Source: a virus. From it: 21,129 nt of DNA. Numbering within the stretch: position 1 is the first letter of the stretch; every line of letters begins with the position of its first letter. The stretch covers positions 1 to 21,129 of IMG/VR virus record IMGVR_UViG_3300028388_004266, one strand, 5' to 3'. A program made the position numbers and the translations under genes. The notes below the pieces were generated by a model. It ran no database searches and was not told the DNA's origin. It saw nothing but the letters and a program-made list of their open reading frames with translations. Of this stretch, positions 14,195-19,896 are shown piece after piece.

Positions 14195-14462
14195 CGGATT
14201 CTTCTGCGTTAAGGATGCTGAGCAGAGTGTCCCGTTGCCAAGGCGTTAACGACTGACGCGCCTCAATCGCCCAGTTGAGGTAGGGAACGCACTTCGCCAG
14301 GGTTTCGTTCTGGCCTTTGTGGCGCTCGCGCCACACGTACTTGAGGACGTTGCCTTTGCAGAAGCCGCGAAATTCCTCGGCGGTGAGCGCAGCGCGAATG
14401 GCATCAATGCACTCGATCTCGCCCTGCGAATAGTGCTCGGGGTGGTTGACGGGATCGGTCAT
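14181..14462 (-). CDS. DUF3310 protein (SaV-like, putative nucleotide-metabolism role)
   Basis: The 93-aa protein carries the family pattern: VNHPEHYSQGEIECIDAI near the N-terminus, GFCKGNVLKYVWR in the middle, then a helix (LAKCVPYLNWAI). DUF3310 proteins are widespread in phages and are often annotated as nucleotide kinases without proof. The start is ATG 14462, overlapping the thyX stop by 4 nt (ATGA), so the two are probably co-translated and may share a nucleotide-supply role. Upstream extension of the frame to 14525 only shadows thyX. Confidence 0.85.
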   Translation of the reverse strand: MTDPVNHPEHYSQGEIECIDAIRAALTAEEFRGFCKGNVLKYVWRERHKGQNETLAKCVPYLNWAIEARQSLTPWQRDTLLSILNAEESDEPA

Positions 14463-15181
14463 GGTGCAAGCCTCGCTTTGCCTAAACGGTTTTTGGTGTA
14501 CCACTGCGCAACTGCTGGCGCCCACTCGTCAAAGTGTGGTATCAACATGTTGCACAGTTGATGGATTTCAATCTGCGCATCAGACTTTGCACGCAGATCG
14601 AGGAAGTGCATCAGCGAACGCATGTTAAACGTCACGACAAAATGCTGCCTGTAATCAAACGGCAAGATGCTGCGAGCGTGTTCTTCTGAATAGCCCAGCT
14701 CGATCATGTTCAGATAACGCTGGGCTGCAACATCGCAGATGCACATATCTTCATACCGCTCGCGATCAGGGTAGAAGTACTTCTTGCCCTGGCGATCGGT
14801 GTATTCACCGACCGGCCTGATGTAAAACACCTCCTCAAGATCACGCTCACCGCGAGCGACTTCGCAGATGCGTTTGCCTGTGTACCGCAGAGACTGCACA
14901 TCAAACGAAACAGCAACACGATGTGTCCTGGCTTGCTGCATCACTGAATGCGGGAAGTATCCGACATTGAACGTGATGCTTGGATGCTCTACTGGTCCCC
15001 AGTGCCCGCGACCTCCAGCAAGCAGGTGCTTAACAACCCGCTCACCAGCCTCTTGCTCTGATGGCGGCTCTTCATCCGCAACCAGTAGCTCGCTGTAATC
15101 TTGGTGCATCGCGTGCCAGATCAACGTTTGCGGATCCGACGTGCGGCTGAGAACCTCAACGCGAAAGTACGGATCAAACAT
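14459..15181 (-). CDS. thyX: flavin-dependent thymidylate synthase ThyX
   Basis: ThyX methylates dUMP to dTMP using methylene-tetrahydrofolate, with FAD/NADPH for reduction. The 240-aa product has the ThyX signature region at residues 85-100 (RTHRVAVSFDVQSLRY), a divergent form of RHRxxSxNExSxR in which Asn-Glu is replaced by Asp-Val, as I recall for cyanophage enzymes. WGPVEHPSITF precedes it, and MRSLMHFLDLR with an Ala-Gln-x-Glu-Ile helix follows near the C-terminus, forming the usual nucleotide-binding region. ATG 15181 has a good GAGGAG site; the longer frame to 15301 is the shadow of the upstream small gene. It overlaps that gene by 8 nt and DUF3310 by 4 nt. Confidence 0.9.
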   Translation of the reverse strand: MFDPYFRVEVLSRTSDPQTLIWHAMHQDYSELLVADEEPPSEQEAGERVVKHLLAGGRGHWGPVEHPSITFNVGYFPHSVMQQARTHRVAVSFDVQSLRYTGKRICEVARGERDLEEVFYIRPVGEYTDRQGKKYFYPDRERYEDMCICDVAAQRYLNMIELGYSEEHARSILPFDYRQHFVVTFNMRSLMHFLDLRAKSDAQIEIHQLCNMLIPHFDEWAPAVAQWYTKNRLGKARLAP

Positions 15182-15350
15182 CTTTGATCTCCTCAACGAG
15201 TTTCTGTAACTCTTCTGGGCTGAGATCTTCGACGATCTGCAGAAAAGCCTTGACCACGCAAACAAGCATGGTCGCAGGCGCGAACAGCCCAAGGAACGCA
15301 AACATCAACCGCTTACCGAGGCCAAACTGCTTGCCAAACTCTTTCAGCAT
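15174..15350 (-). CDS. 58-aa membrane protein upstream of thyX
   Basis: The frame encodes a basic start (MLKEFGKQFGLGKR), one hydrophobic helix (LMFAFLGLFAPATMLVCVV), and an acidic amphipathic C-terminus (EDLSPEELQKLVEEIKDV). Its stop overlaps the thyX start by 8 nt (ATGTTTGA) and its ATG shares a base with the upstream stop (TGATG). The thyX ribosome site lies inside its last codons, so the two are translationally linked. Function is unknown; a small inner-membrane protein is likely. Confidence 0.65.
   Translation of the reverse strand: MLKEFGKQFGLGKRLMFAFLGLFAPATMLVCVVKAFLQIVEDLSPEELQKLVEEIKDV
15189..15194 (-). promoter_or_regulatory. strong Shine-Dalgarno site for thyX
   Basis: On the minus strand GAGGAG stands 7 nt before the thyX ATG, one of the best ribosome binding sites in the window. 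It fixes the thyX start at 15181. Confidence 0.8.
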
Positions 15351-15478
15351 CACTCGCCCTCCATTTCGATTACATGATGCAGCGCACGCAGATAGCCGTC
15401 CCAGTAACGCTGGTCCGGGTCTCCGTTGCGGAACGCTTGGTCGTACAGTCTACAAGGAAAAAGCGAGAATTGCAACAC
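15350..15478 (-). CDS. 42-aa conserved-looking small protein, non-ATG start
   Basis: The C-terminal part (RLYDQAFRNGDPDQRYWDGY, then LRALHHVIEMEGE) looks like a small acidic cyanophage protein. Its stop shares a base with the start of the 58-aa gene (TGATG). No ATG exists in this frame; GTG 15478 or TTG 15475 are the only starts before the protein-like part. A competing 46-aa frame (15370-15510) starts at ATGA with the preceding stop but is less protein-like. A frameshift mutation joining the two frames is possible. Confidence 0.5.
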   Translation of the reverse strand: MLQFSLFPCRLYDQAFRNGDPDQRYWDGYLRALHHVIEMEGE

Positions 15479-15506
15479 GCGCAGGATGCAATGAAAAACG
15501 AAGAGG

Positions 15507-15650
15507 TCATTGTTTGACGAGGCTCACGCTTGACACCGTAGAGCCAGGCCAGCGGTTCTCGGCGTAAACCTGAGCACGTTTCTTACTCTCCGCTGGTAAC
15601 TGCACAACGATCTTCGGTCCGTTGACCGGCTTCACCACCAACCGATACAT
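15507..15650 (-). CDS. small basic protein MYRLVVKPVNGP family (47 aa)
   Basis: I place the start at ATG 15650: MYRLVVKPVNGPKIVVQLPA leads into ESKKRAQVYAENRWPG, a beta-alpha arrangement resembling small phage proteins with a YAENRWPG motif. The open frame reaches back to 15770, but the first 40 residues (Pro/Gly-rich) overlap the upstream gene by 59 nt and look non-coding. No Shine-Dalgarno sequence is visible. Function is unknown. Confidence 0.55.
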   Translation of the reverse strand: MYRLVVKPVNGPKIVVQLPAESKKRAQVYAENRWPGSTVSSVSLVKQ

Positions 15651-15711
15651 CTTCGTGCGCACACCCGGCAGTGGCCTGCTCTGGCCAGGCCCGATCGATG
15701 CTGCAGGGTCA

Positions 15712-16116
15712 TCATCGTTCCAGCTCAGTCCGGGCCAAGCTGGCTGCTTCTTCTTCGATTCGTTCAACACTTTTAGGTCCTAGTTCTTCGATAAGGATTT
15801 CGCGAAGATGCTTTTTGTAAAGATCTTCGTAGTTTGGCTTGTTTGGTGCAACTGATCCATTCAGTACAGCATTCAACCTTGCAGCAAACTCAAGGCAAAT
15901 CCTGCGCTTCTTCTTGGCGCGATGCAGCCAATCGGAATCAGTCCTGATTCCAGACCGTTTCTCAAGGTCAAGAATCTCAGCGATAGTCTCGTCGATGCTT
16001 TTTACAGCCTCGACAAGCTCTTCGTAAAGTAATCGTTGCTGGTCGGTGTCGAGATCTTCTACTTCAGAAAGTGGCAACACACGACCCAATTCTTTGCTGT
16101 TAAAAGTTGGGTTCAT
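15712..16116 (-). CDS. hypothetical helical protein (134 aa)
   Basis: From ATG 16116 (MNPTFNSKELG) the protein is almost all charged helix: DTDQQRLLYEELVEAVKSID, ETIAEILDLEKRSGI, WLHRAKKKRRICLEFAARLN, and an acidic/basic C-terminus (IEEEAASLARTELER). Heptad-like spacing suggests coiled-coil or helical-bundle assembly. The longer frame (16149) is rejected because its leader (GAACPPPFP) is the translated GC-rich hairpin. No family is recognised. Confidence 0.65.
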   Translation of the reverse strand: MNPTFNSKELGRVLPLSEVEDLDTDQQRLLYEELVEAVKSIDETIAEILDLEKRSGIRTDSDWLHRAKKKRRICLEFAARLNAVLNGSVAPNKPNYEDLYKKHLREILIEELGPKSVERIEEEAASLARTELER

Positions 16117-16119
16117 GGG

Positions 16120-16143
16120 AAAAGGGGGCGGGCACGCCGCCCC
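16120..16143 (-). terminator. GC-rich hairpin with short T-tract, terminator or attenuator
   Basis: Minus-strand GGGGCGG (16143-16137) and CCGCCCC (16131-16125) form a 7-bp all-GC stem with a 5-nt loop, followed by C and TTTT. It lies between the stop of the SSB-like gene and the ATG at 16116, only three bases before that start. The U-tract is short, so termination may be partial. Confidence 0.6.
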
Positions 16144-16152
16144 GAGCAATGA

Positions 16153-16527
16153 TCAAAACAGATCGTCAAGCACGTTGCCATCGGCAGCGGAAGCCAAAGA
16201 CTCGGCGGCTTTGGTGACAGCCTCACCGGAGTCGCCTTCGGCTTTCTCGTACTTGTAATGCGGCTTGAAGCTCAAGCTCACATAAGGCTTGCCAGCGTTG
16301 GTGGTCCGCTTCCAGCCGCTGATCGCGATCGGAATTTCTTGACGGTCACCAACAGGCTTGCCCTGCATGATGTACTCAGCCAATGCGTAAGCCGCATCGG
16401 CTGGGATGTTCATCACACCGTCAAGCTGCGGGTAATTCTTGGATGCGTCGTAACGATCCTTGAGCCGCTTCTTCAGGTCATCGGCGCTCTGAGGGAACAA
16501 AGCGCCATTAACGGAAAATTCAGTCAT
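16153..16527 (-). CDS. putative single-stranded DNA-binding protein (124 aa)
   Basis: The N-terminal half is helical (DDLKKRLKDRYDAS, ADAAYALAEYIMQG). The middle is a beta-rich block that could be part of an OB-like fold (EIPIAISGWKRTTNAGKPYV, SLSFKPHYKY). A low-complexity Ala/Ser/Glu linker leads to the tip NVLDDLF. An acidic, hydrophobic-ended tail like this is the hallmark of SSB proteins, which use it to recruit repair enzymes. Neighbouring nucleases and helicase support an ssDNA role. I do not see a classical SSB signature, so this rests on the tail and context. It overlaps the upstream gene by 8 nt. Confidence 0.5.
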   Translation of the reverse strand: MTEFSVNGALFPQSADDLKKRLKDRYDASKNYPQLDGVMNIPADAAYALAEYIMQGKPVGDRQEIPIAISGWKRTTNAGKPYVSLSFKPHYKYEKAEGDSGEAVTKAAESLASAADGNVLDDLF

Positions 16528-16804
16528 CAGAGGGTTTAAGGTTGCAGATGATGTAGCACCCAGCTTTGGATGCTTCAGAACGAACAGAGTAGCGATACTG
16601 TGCGCTGTCTTTCGACATACGCCCCACTACCTGGGCGACCGTAGAAGGCTTGTAACCTTCGCCGGTCTCCGCATTGAAGTATGACACATAAAATGCCTCT
16701 TCGGGTTGCAATGCGGCAATTGCTTCACGCAGCGGTGTGGTCTTACTGCGACGTGCGCTGCGGGCAGGGATGTCAGCAACGCTGACCTTTTCAAATGCAG
16801 ACAT
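16520..16804 (-). CDS. hypothetical small basic protein (94 aa)
   Basis: From ATG 16804 (MSAFEKVSVADIPARSARRS) the protein has a basic N-terminus, then PLREAIAALQPEEAFYVSYF, then a polar alpha/beta part (VAQVVGRMSKDSAQYRYSVR) ending CYIICNLKPSDD. The pattern STVAQVVGRM could be a small helix-turn-helix, suggesting DNA binding; this is weak. A GTG at 16822 would add six residues. It lies between the SSB-like gene (8-nt overlap) and the recombination genes. Confidence 0.6.
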   Translation of the reverse strand: MSAFEKVSVADIPARSARRSKTTPLREAIAALQPEEAFYVSYFNAETGEGYKPSTVAQVVGRMSKDSAQYRYSVRSEASKAGCYIICNLKPSDD

Positions 16805-16830
16805 AGCTTCAATGGCTTGCACAGAGAATC

Positions 16831-17379
16831 TTAACCTCTTGCGGCCAGTTCTGCAAGGAGCTTTTCGCGCTCCTCTGCGGTCAGCTCACCGGCTTTCAGC
16901 AGCTCATCGATCCTGCCCCGCACTGCTTCATACTGGTCCGGTGTCGCCTGCTTGATGCGACGCAGTGCCACTGAGTAGTACCCCGTAGGCTGCAGCTTCT
17001 GCACCAGCTTGCGGCGCTTCGGTGGTGTCCACTCGCACACCACCTCCTCCTTGATATCAGGGCTGCCATAAACCCTGATGCAGGGCTCATTCCTGCGACG
17101 AGGGAACGGCATGATCTCAGTCGTCGTGTAAAACGTCACACGCTTACCGATCCACTGCTGCACGTCACTGCCGAACATCGCCCTGATGCACACAGCGTTC
17201 ACCTTCGCAAGCACAAGCTGCATCGCGGTCTCCTCAAAGGTCATCACGACCTTCTCCTCCATGCCGCCTTCCACCTCAAGCTGCTCGCGGGCAACAGCCT
17301 TGATGGTGTAATTCGCTTTCCCATTTGGGATGTTCCCAGCCTTCAAAAATCGGCTTGGATACAGATCGTCAAAGTTCAT
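16831..17379 (-). CDS. conserved phage protein next to the recombination nuclease (182 aa)
   Basis: It starts MNFDDLYPSRFLKAGNI, continues with a beta-rich block (VVMTFEETAMQLVLAKVNA, then DVQQWIGKRVTFYTT) and a motif PCIRVYG, and ends in a charged helix (LTAEEREKLLAELAARG). I recognise this layout (LYPSRFLKA, VLNK-N, W-GKRVTFY, IRV) from many phage proteins that neighbour exonuclease or recombinase genes, none of proven function to my knowledge. The start ATG overlaps the nuclease stop by 4 nt (ATGA). An accessory role in recombination is inferred. Confidence 0.75.
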   Translation of the reverse strand: MNFDDLYPSRFLKAGNIPNGKANYTIKAVAREQLEVEGGMEEKVVMTFEETAMQLVLAKVNAVCIRAMFGSDVQQWIGKRVTFYTTTEIMPFPRRRNEPCIRVYGSPDIKEEVVCEWTPPKRRKLVQKLQPTGYYSVALRRIKQATPDQYEAVRGRIDELLKAGELTAEEREKLLAELAARG

Positions 17380-18215
17380 TCGAGTCCCTCCAGTTCAAGG
17401 TCATCAGCATCGGTTGCATTCGCGGGATCATCCGCTTGCGTCCATCGTGGTGCATCCATCAGATGCACGCCCCAGCTCGGCCATTCATTGATCCCCTGGC
17501 ACTCCTTGATCAAGCACATCGCCTCCTCGCGACGACGGCGGCCTTCCTCCAGCAGGTCATCACTGATCACGTTCGCTGACCAGTTATGCGGCCAGTTCCA
17601 CTCATAAGCCAAGAGCACAATCTGCTTCGGATAGTCGCCATAACGATCGCGATACCCCTCTGCATAATGCGCAACTTGGATGTCATACCCCAAGCTGTAT
17701 GACTGCGCAGCAAACGACCTCGGATTCGCGCTGCGGGTCTTCTTCAGATCCACCAGCCTTCCGTGATAAGGATCCTCAATATCGGGCAAATATCGACAAT
17801 CCAACTGATGGTCAGCGTCATGCCAGAAATGCGGCTCCTGGCCCTGGCCCTGCAGATACTCAGACGCAACCGGATCATTCCGCAGCTTGCTCGCGATCAG
17901 TTTCGCGATGTGGAACCACTCGGATGAGATCACCGTTGCAAGGTTTGCACGAGCCTCCTCCTCGCACTCAGCCCAAGCCGCCTTGCCAGCCTTGGTGCGG
18001 CGATCCACCTTCGGTGCCACCACATACTTGCGATCGAAATTCTGCGGCTCGGTGATCAAGCAATCGACCAAGCTGCCTTGTTTCATTGCATCCGTTGGCT
18101 GCATCGGCATCCGATTTGGATCCTCATACGCAGCCCAATAATCAATTGGAGTGCCGCACGCGATCTTCTTCAGCTTTGACGCTGAAATCGCTGGATGGTC
18201 ATGGTAAGCAATCAT
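17376..18215 (-). CDS. PD-(D/E)XK exonuclease, RecE/Exo VIII-like
   Basis: The 279-aa protein fits the Exo VIII-type nuclease family that resects double-stranded ends for phage recombination. Residues 9-15 (AISASKL) and 46-54 (QGSLVDCLI) match the N-terminal region. The core is LDCRYLPD (acidic Asp145), GRLVDLKK (Asp156, Lys158) and a following helix with GYDIQVAHY (Gln180, Tyr184), the expected PD-(D/E)XK layout. I chose ATG 18215 (MIAYHDHPAIS); a TTG at 18224 adds three residues. The companion protein follows with a 4-nt overlap. A probable extended -10 promoter lies just upstream. Confidence 0.85.
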   Translation of the reverse strand: MIAYHDHPAISASKLKKIACGTPIDYWAAYEDPNRMPMQPTDAMKQGSLVDCLITEPQNFDRKYVVAPKVDRRTKAGKAAWAECEEEARANLATVISSEWFHIAKLIASKLRNDPVASEYLQGQGQEPHFWHDADHQLDCRYLPDIEDPYHGRLVDLKKTRSANPRSFAAQSYSLGYDIQVAHYAEGYRDRYGDYPKQIVLLAYEWNWPHNWSANVISDDLLEEGRRRREEAMCLIKECQGINEWPSWGVHLMDAPRWTQADDPANATDADDLELEGLE

Positions 18216-18241
18216 TAAACGCAAAGTAGCGTACAGCCGAA

Positions 18242-18250
18242 ATCATACCA
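18242..18250 (-). promoter_or_regulatory. extended -10 promoter candidate TGGTATGAT
   Basis: On the minus strand TGG-TATGAT matches an extended -10 element (TGN followed by a TATAAT-like box). It overlaps the stop codon of the DEDDh exonuclease gene and would start RNA about 20 nt before the ATG of the Exo VIII-like gene. No good -35 box is seen, which extended -10 promoters do not require. Confidence 0.4.
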
Positions 18251-18929
18251 CGGCTTCGCGGACCTGGAAGTCGAGCTTCTCGGCATCGCTCGGACGCATC
18301 TTCTTCGCCCACGCTCTCGGCACGATCTGGTCCCACACGAAGCCAGCGTCCTTGCACTTTTGCTTCAATTCGTATGGAAGCATAGACACATACACCTTCT
18401 TCGGTTCCAGCGCTCGGATCAGCAGTCCCCTCAAATCCGGCTCGCGTTTCATTACCTCAGCCAGGTACACGCAATCCGTCAGCGCACGGTGTGCTGACCA
18501 CACCGGCACTCCATAATCCAACGCCAAACTCATCACCGACGGCCTGCCGCGTTTCGTATTCCTTGGCCACGGCACATCATCCATCGTGCAGATCCATCGC
18601 AGATCCAACGCAGGCAAGCTGCCGCCCTCACCGAACCACTTCGAGTCGAAATCCACATTGTGCGCCAACACATAATCCGCTTGATGCGCCATCTCATAAA
18701 ACGCCTTCAGCATTGGTGACATCAGCTTCGGCGCACTGCGCGTCAACTCCGGGCTAATTCCATTCACATGCGCAGCCGGGTTCTCTTGCGTCGGCAGCAA
18801 AAAACTCAACTGCGCGACAACATCACGCAACTCAACATCAAACAAAATCGCGCCGATTTCCACAACAACGGCACCATCCTTCGGACTCAAACCAGTCGTT
18901 TCCGTGTCGATGATCAATACTTTGTTCAT
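18243..18929 (-). CDS. DEDDh 3'-5' exonuclease (DnaQ-like)
   Basis: The 228-aa protein has the DEDDh residues in order: Asp8 and Glu10 in IIDTETTG, Asp95 in AHNVDFDSKWF, then His147 and Asp152 in SAHRALTDC. These make it a metal-dependent 3'-5' exonuclease of the DnaQ/exonuclease X type, for proofreading or repair. A C-terminal extra module (YVSMLPYELKQKCKDAGFVW, then IVPRAWAKKM) is separate from the nuclease core and may bind DNA. The ATG at 18929 lies inside an overlapping small frame (18838-19014). Confidence 0.9.
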   Translation of the reverse strand: MNKVLIIDTETTGLSPKDGAVVVEIGAILFDVELRDVVAQLSFLLPTQENPAAHVNGISPELTRSAPKLMSPMLKAFYEMAHQADYVLAHNVDFDSKWFGEGGSLPALDLRWICTMDDVPWPRNTKRGRPSVMSLALDYGVPVWSAHRALTDCVYLAEVMKREPDLRGLLIRALEPKKVYVSMLPYELKQKCKDAGFVWDQIVPRAWAKKMRPSDAEKLDFQVREAVV

Positions 18930-19014
18930 AGTCAGGATTCAAGCGTTCGTGATAAAGCTCTGTAACAAAATAATCATAGCGGTCGATCGCCGCTTGGATC
19001 TGCGCGTCGGTCAT
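18838..19014 (-). CDS. small frame overlapping the exonuclease start (58 aa)
   Basis: The ATG at 19014 shares a base with the upstream stop (TGATG). The first 30 residues (MTDAQIQAAIDRYDYFVTEL, then YHERLNPDYE) lie ahead of the exonuclease ATG and look protein-like. The frame then runs 92 nt inside the exonuclease gene in another phase, ending in WCRCCGNRRDFV. So either a true overlapping gene exists, or a short gene has lost its original stop. No family is recognised. Confidence 0.45.
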   Translation of the reverse strand: MTDAQIQAAIDRYDYFVTELYHERLNPDYEQSIDHRHGNDWFESEGWCRCCGNRRDFV

Positions 19015-19220
19015 CACCAGTCCTCCACCAAAGAAAGCAACGTGGTCCCATGCTGACGCACCTGCGTCAACGCATCCTTAAAACTCACCGCCATGATCCG
19101 CTCAGTCGTAACCAAACCGGTCTTCTTGTTGCGGTAGCTGGCCCTATACGGCCTCTTCTCTCCCATGCTCCTGATCGCTTCATCACGACCAGGAGATTCC
19201 GGCACACCACCATCAGCCAT
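19014..19220 (-). CDS. hypothetical basic protein (68 aa)
   Basis: From ATG 19220 (MADGGVPESPGRDEAIRSMG) the protein continues with KRPYRASYRNKKTGLVTTER and ends in a helix (SFKDALTQVRQHGTTLLSLV). The YRASYRNKKTG...ALTQVR layout suggests a small beta-beta-alpha domain in the middle and end; the function is unknown. The start overlaps the preceding stop by 8 nt (ATGGCTGA), so I prefer it to the ATG at 19238, which lies inside the upstream gene. Confidence 0.65.
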   Translation of the reverse strand: MADGGVPESPGRDEAIRSMGEKRPYRASYRNKKTGLVTTERIMAVSFKDALTQVRQHGTTLLSLVEDW

Positions 19221-19422
19221 GATTCGTCGCCAATCCATACTTCACAATCGGTTCCGGCACCAGCAACCTATAGCTGCATCCAGGATGCACCTTGGATGCC
19301 TTATGGATCGCCTGCTGCTCTGTCGCAGCCAGCACCTCCACATACTTACGGCCCCACCCTCGGGACTCGCACGCAACGCAAAAATAGAACAAATCAAACA
19401 AAGCGTAGAACACGCAAACCAT
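19213..19422 (-). CDS. hypothetical protein (about 69 aa), start uncertain
   Basis: The likely coding core is RKYVEVLAATEQQAIHKASK followed by VHPGCSYRLLVPEPI, a small alpha/beta pattern. ATG 19422 gives a hydrophobic N-terminus (VCVFYALFDLFYFCVAC), possibly a membrane segment. However, a strong terminator ends only 5 nt upstream of that ATG. If it works, the gene needs a promoter inside this stretch and a later start, for example GTG within KYVEV. The longer open frame to 19536 runs through the terminator and is rejected. Confidence 0.55.
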   Translation of the reverse strand: MVCVFYALFDLFYFCVACESRGWGRKYVEVLAATEQQAIHKASKVHPGCSYRLLVPEPIVKYGLATNHG

Positions 19423-19427
19423 AGCAC

Positions 19428-19450
19428 AAAAAAACCAGGCTTTTGCCTGG
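19428..19450 (-). terminator. strong intrinsic terminator after helicase and VRR-NUC genes
   Basis: On the minus strand CCAGGC pairs perfectly with GCCTGG around AAAA, followed directly by seven Ts. It is the clearest terminator in the window and closes the transcript coming from the right edge, about 100 nt after the VRR-NUC stop. The space 19451-19550 holds no convincing gene. Confidence 0.88.
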
Positions 19451-19550
19451 CTCGCAGTTACCGGAAACCCTGGAGGCTCGCGCACCTTACCCAGGTTGTT
19501 CACCCAGCCGGTGACTGGGACGCCTATCCGAAACAAAGAACGGGCGCACC

Positions 19551-19895
19551 CTAGCGCAAAATCGACTGCGCTTCCTCCACCGATCGCGCAATGCCAGCCA
19601 CGCCGCCAGCACTCCGCACATGCTCGATGAACCGCTGCTGCTCAGGGCGCACCCTCCCACGAGGTGTCTTCACCTCCACCGCAGCAAACTGCGCAATCTC
19701 CTGACCCACCATCTCAGGCGTGACCGTCACCTTCCGATACCCAATCAGATCACTGCCACCAGGGCTCCCCACGCCAAACGTCACATACCTACCAGTCCTC
19801 GGGTCCGGCAAACTCCCAGAATTGTTACGCCACAACCGCACCGCACCCCTGCTGCACTGCAATCGGATCTGCTGTTGGATTTCAGTTTCGCTCAA
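19551..19895 (-). CDS. VRR-NUC domain nuclease (114 aa)
   Basis: VRR-NUC proteins are stand-alone PD-(D/E)XK nucleases, several of which cut Holliday junctions or flaps. All hallmarks are present: Glu5 and Gln9 in the first helix, LWRNNSG (21-27), GGSDLIG with Asp49, AVEVKTPRGR with Glu74 and Lys76, and EQQRFIEHVR with Gln86. The start appears to be TTG 19895, one base after the helicase stop; no ATG or GTG exists before the domain. The arrangement helicase then VRR-NUC suggests a remodelling-and-cutting pair acting on branched phage DNA. Confidence 0.9.
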   Translation of the reverse strand: MSETEIQQQIRLQCSRGAVRLWRNNSGSLPDPRTGRYVTFGVGSPGGSDLIGYRKVTVTPEMVGQEIAQFAAVEVKTPRGRVRPEQQRFIEHVRSAGGVAGIARSVEEAQSILR

Positions 19896-19896
19896 G

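Noticed and set aside
15182-15301. An N-terminal extension of thyX
   Set aside because: It shadows the 58-aa membrane gene, and the strong GAGGAG site lies before ATG 15181.
15447-15475. A minus-strand sigma-70-like pair (TTGCAA, 17 nt, TAGACT)
   Set aside because: Only four of six matches in each box, and its RNA would begin inside the 42-aa gene after the only usable start.
15370-15510. A 46-aa minus-strand frame starting at ATGA with the previous stop
   Set aside because: Its sequence is Thr/Cys-rich and not protein-like after the first 20 residues; the competing frame 15350-15478 looks better. I keep it only as an alternative.
19423-19536. Extension of the 69-aa gene upstream to 19536
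   Set aside because: The frame passes through a strong intrinsic terminator and would start at TTG; a coding role is unlikely.
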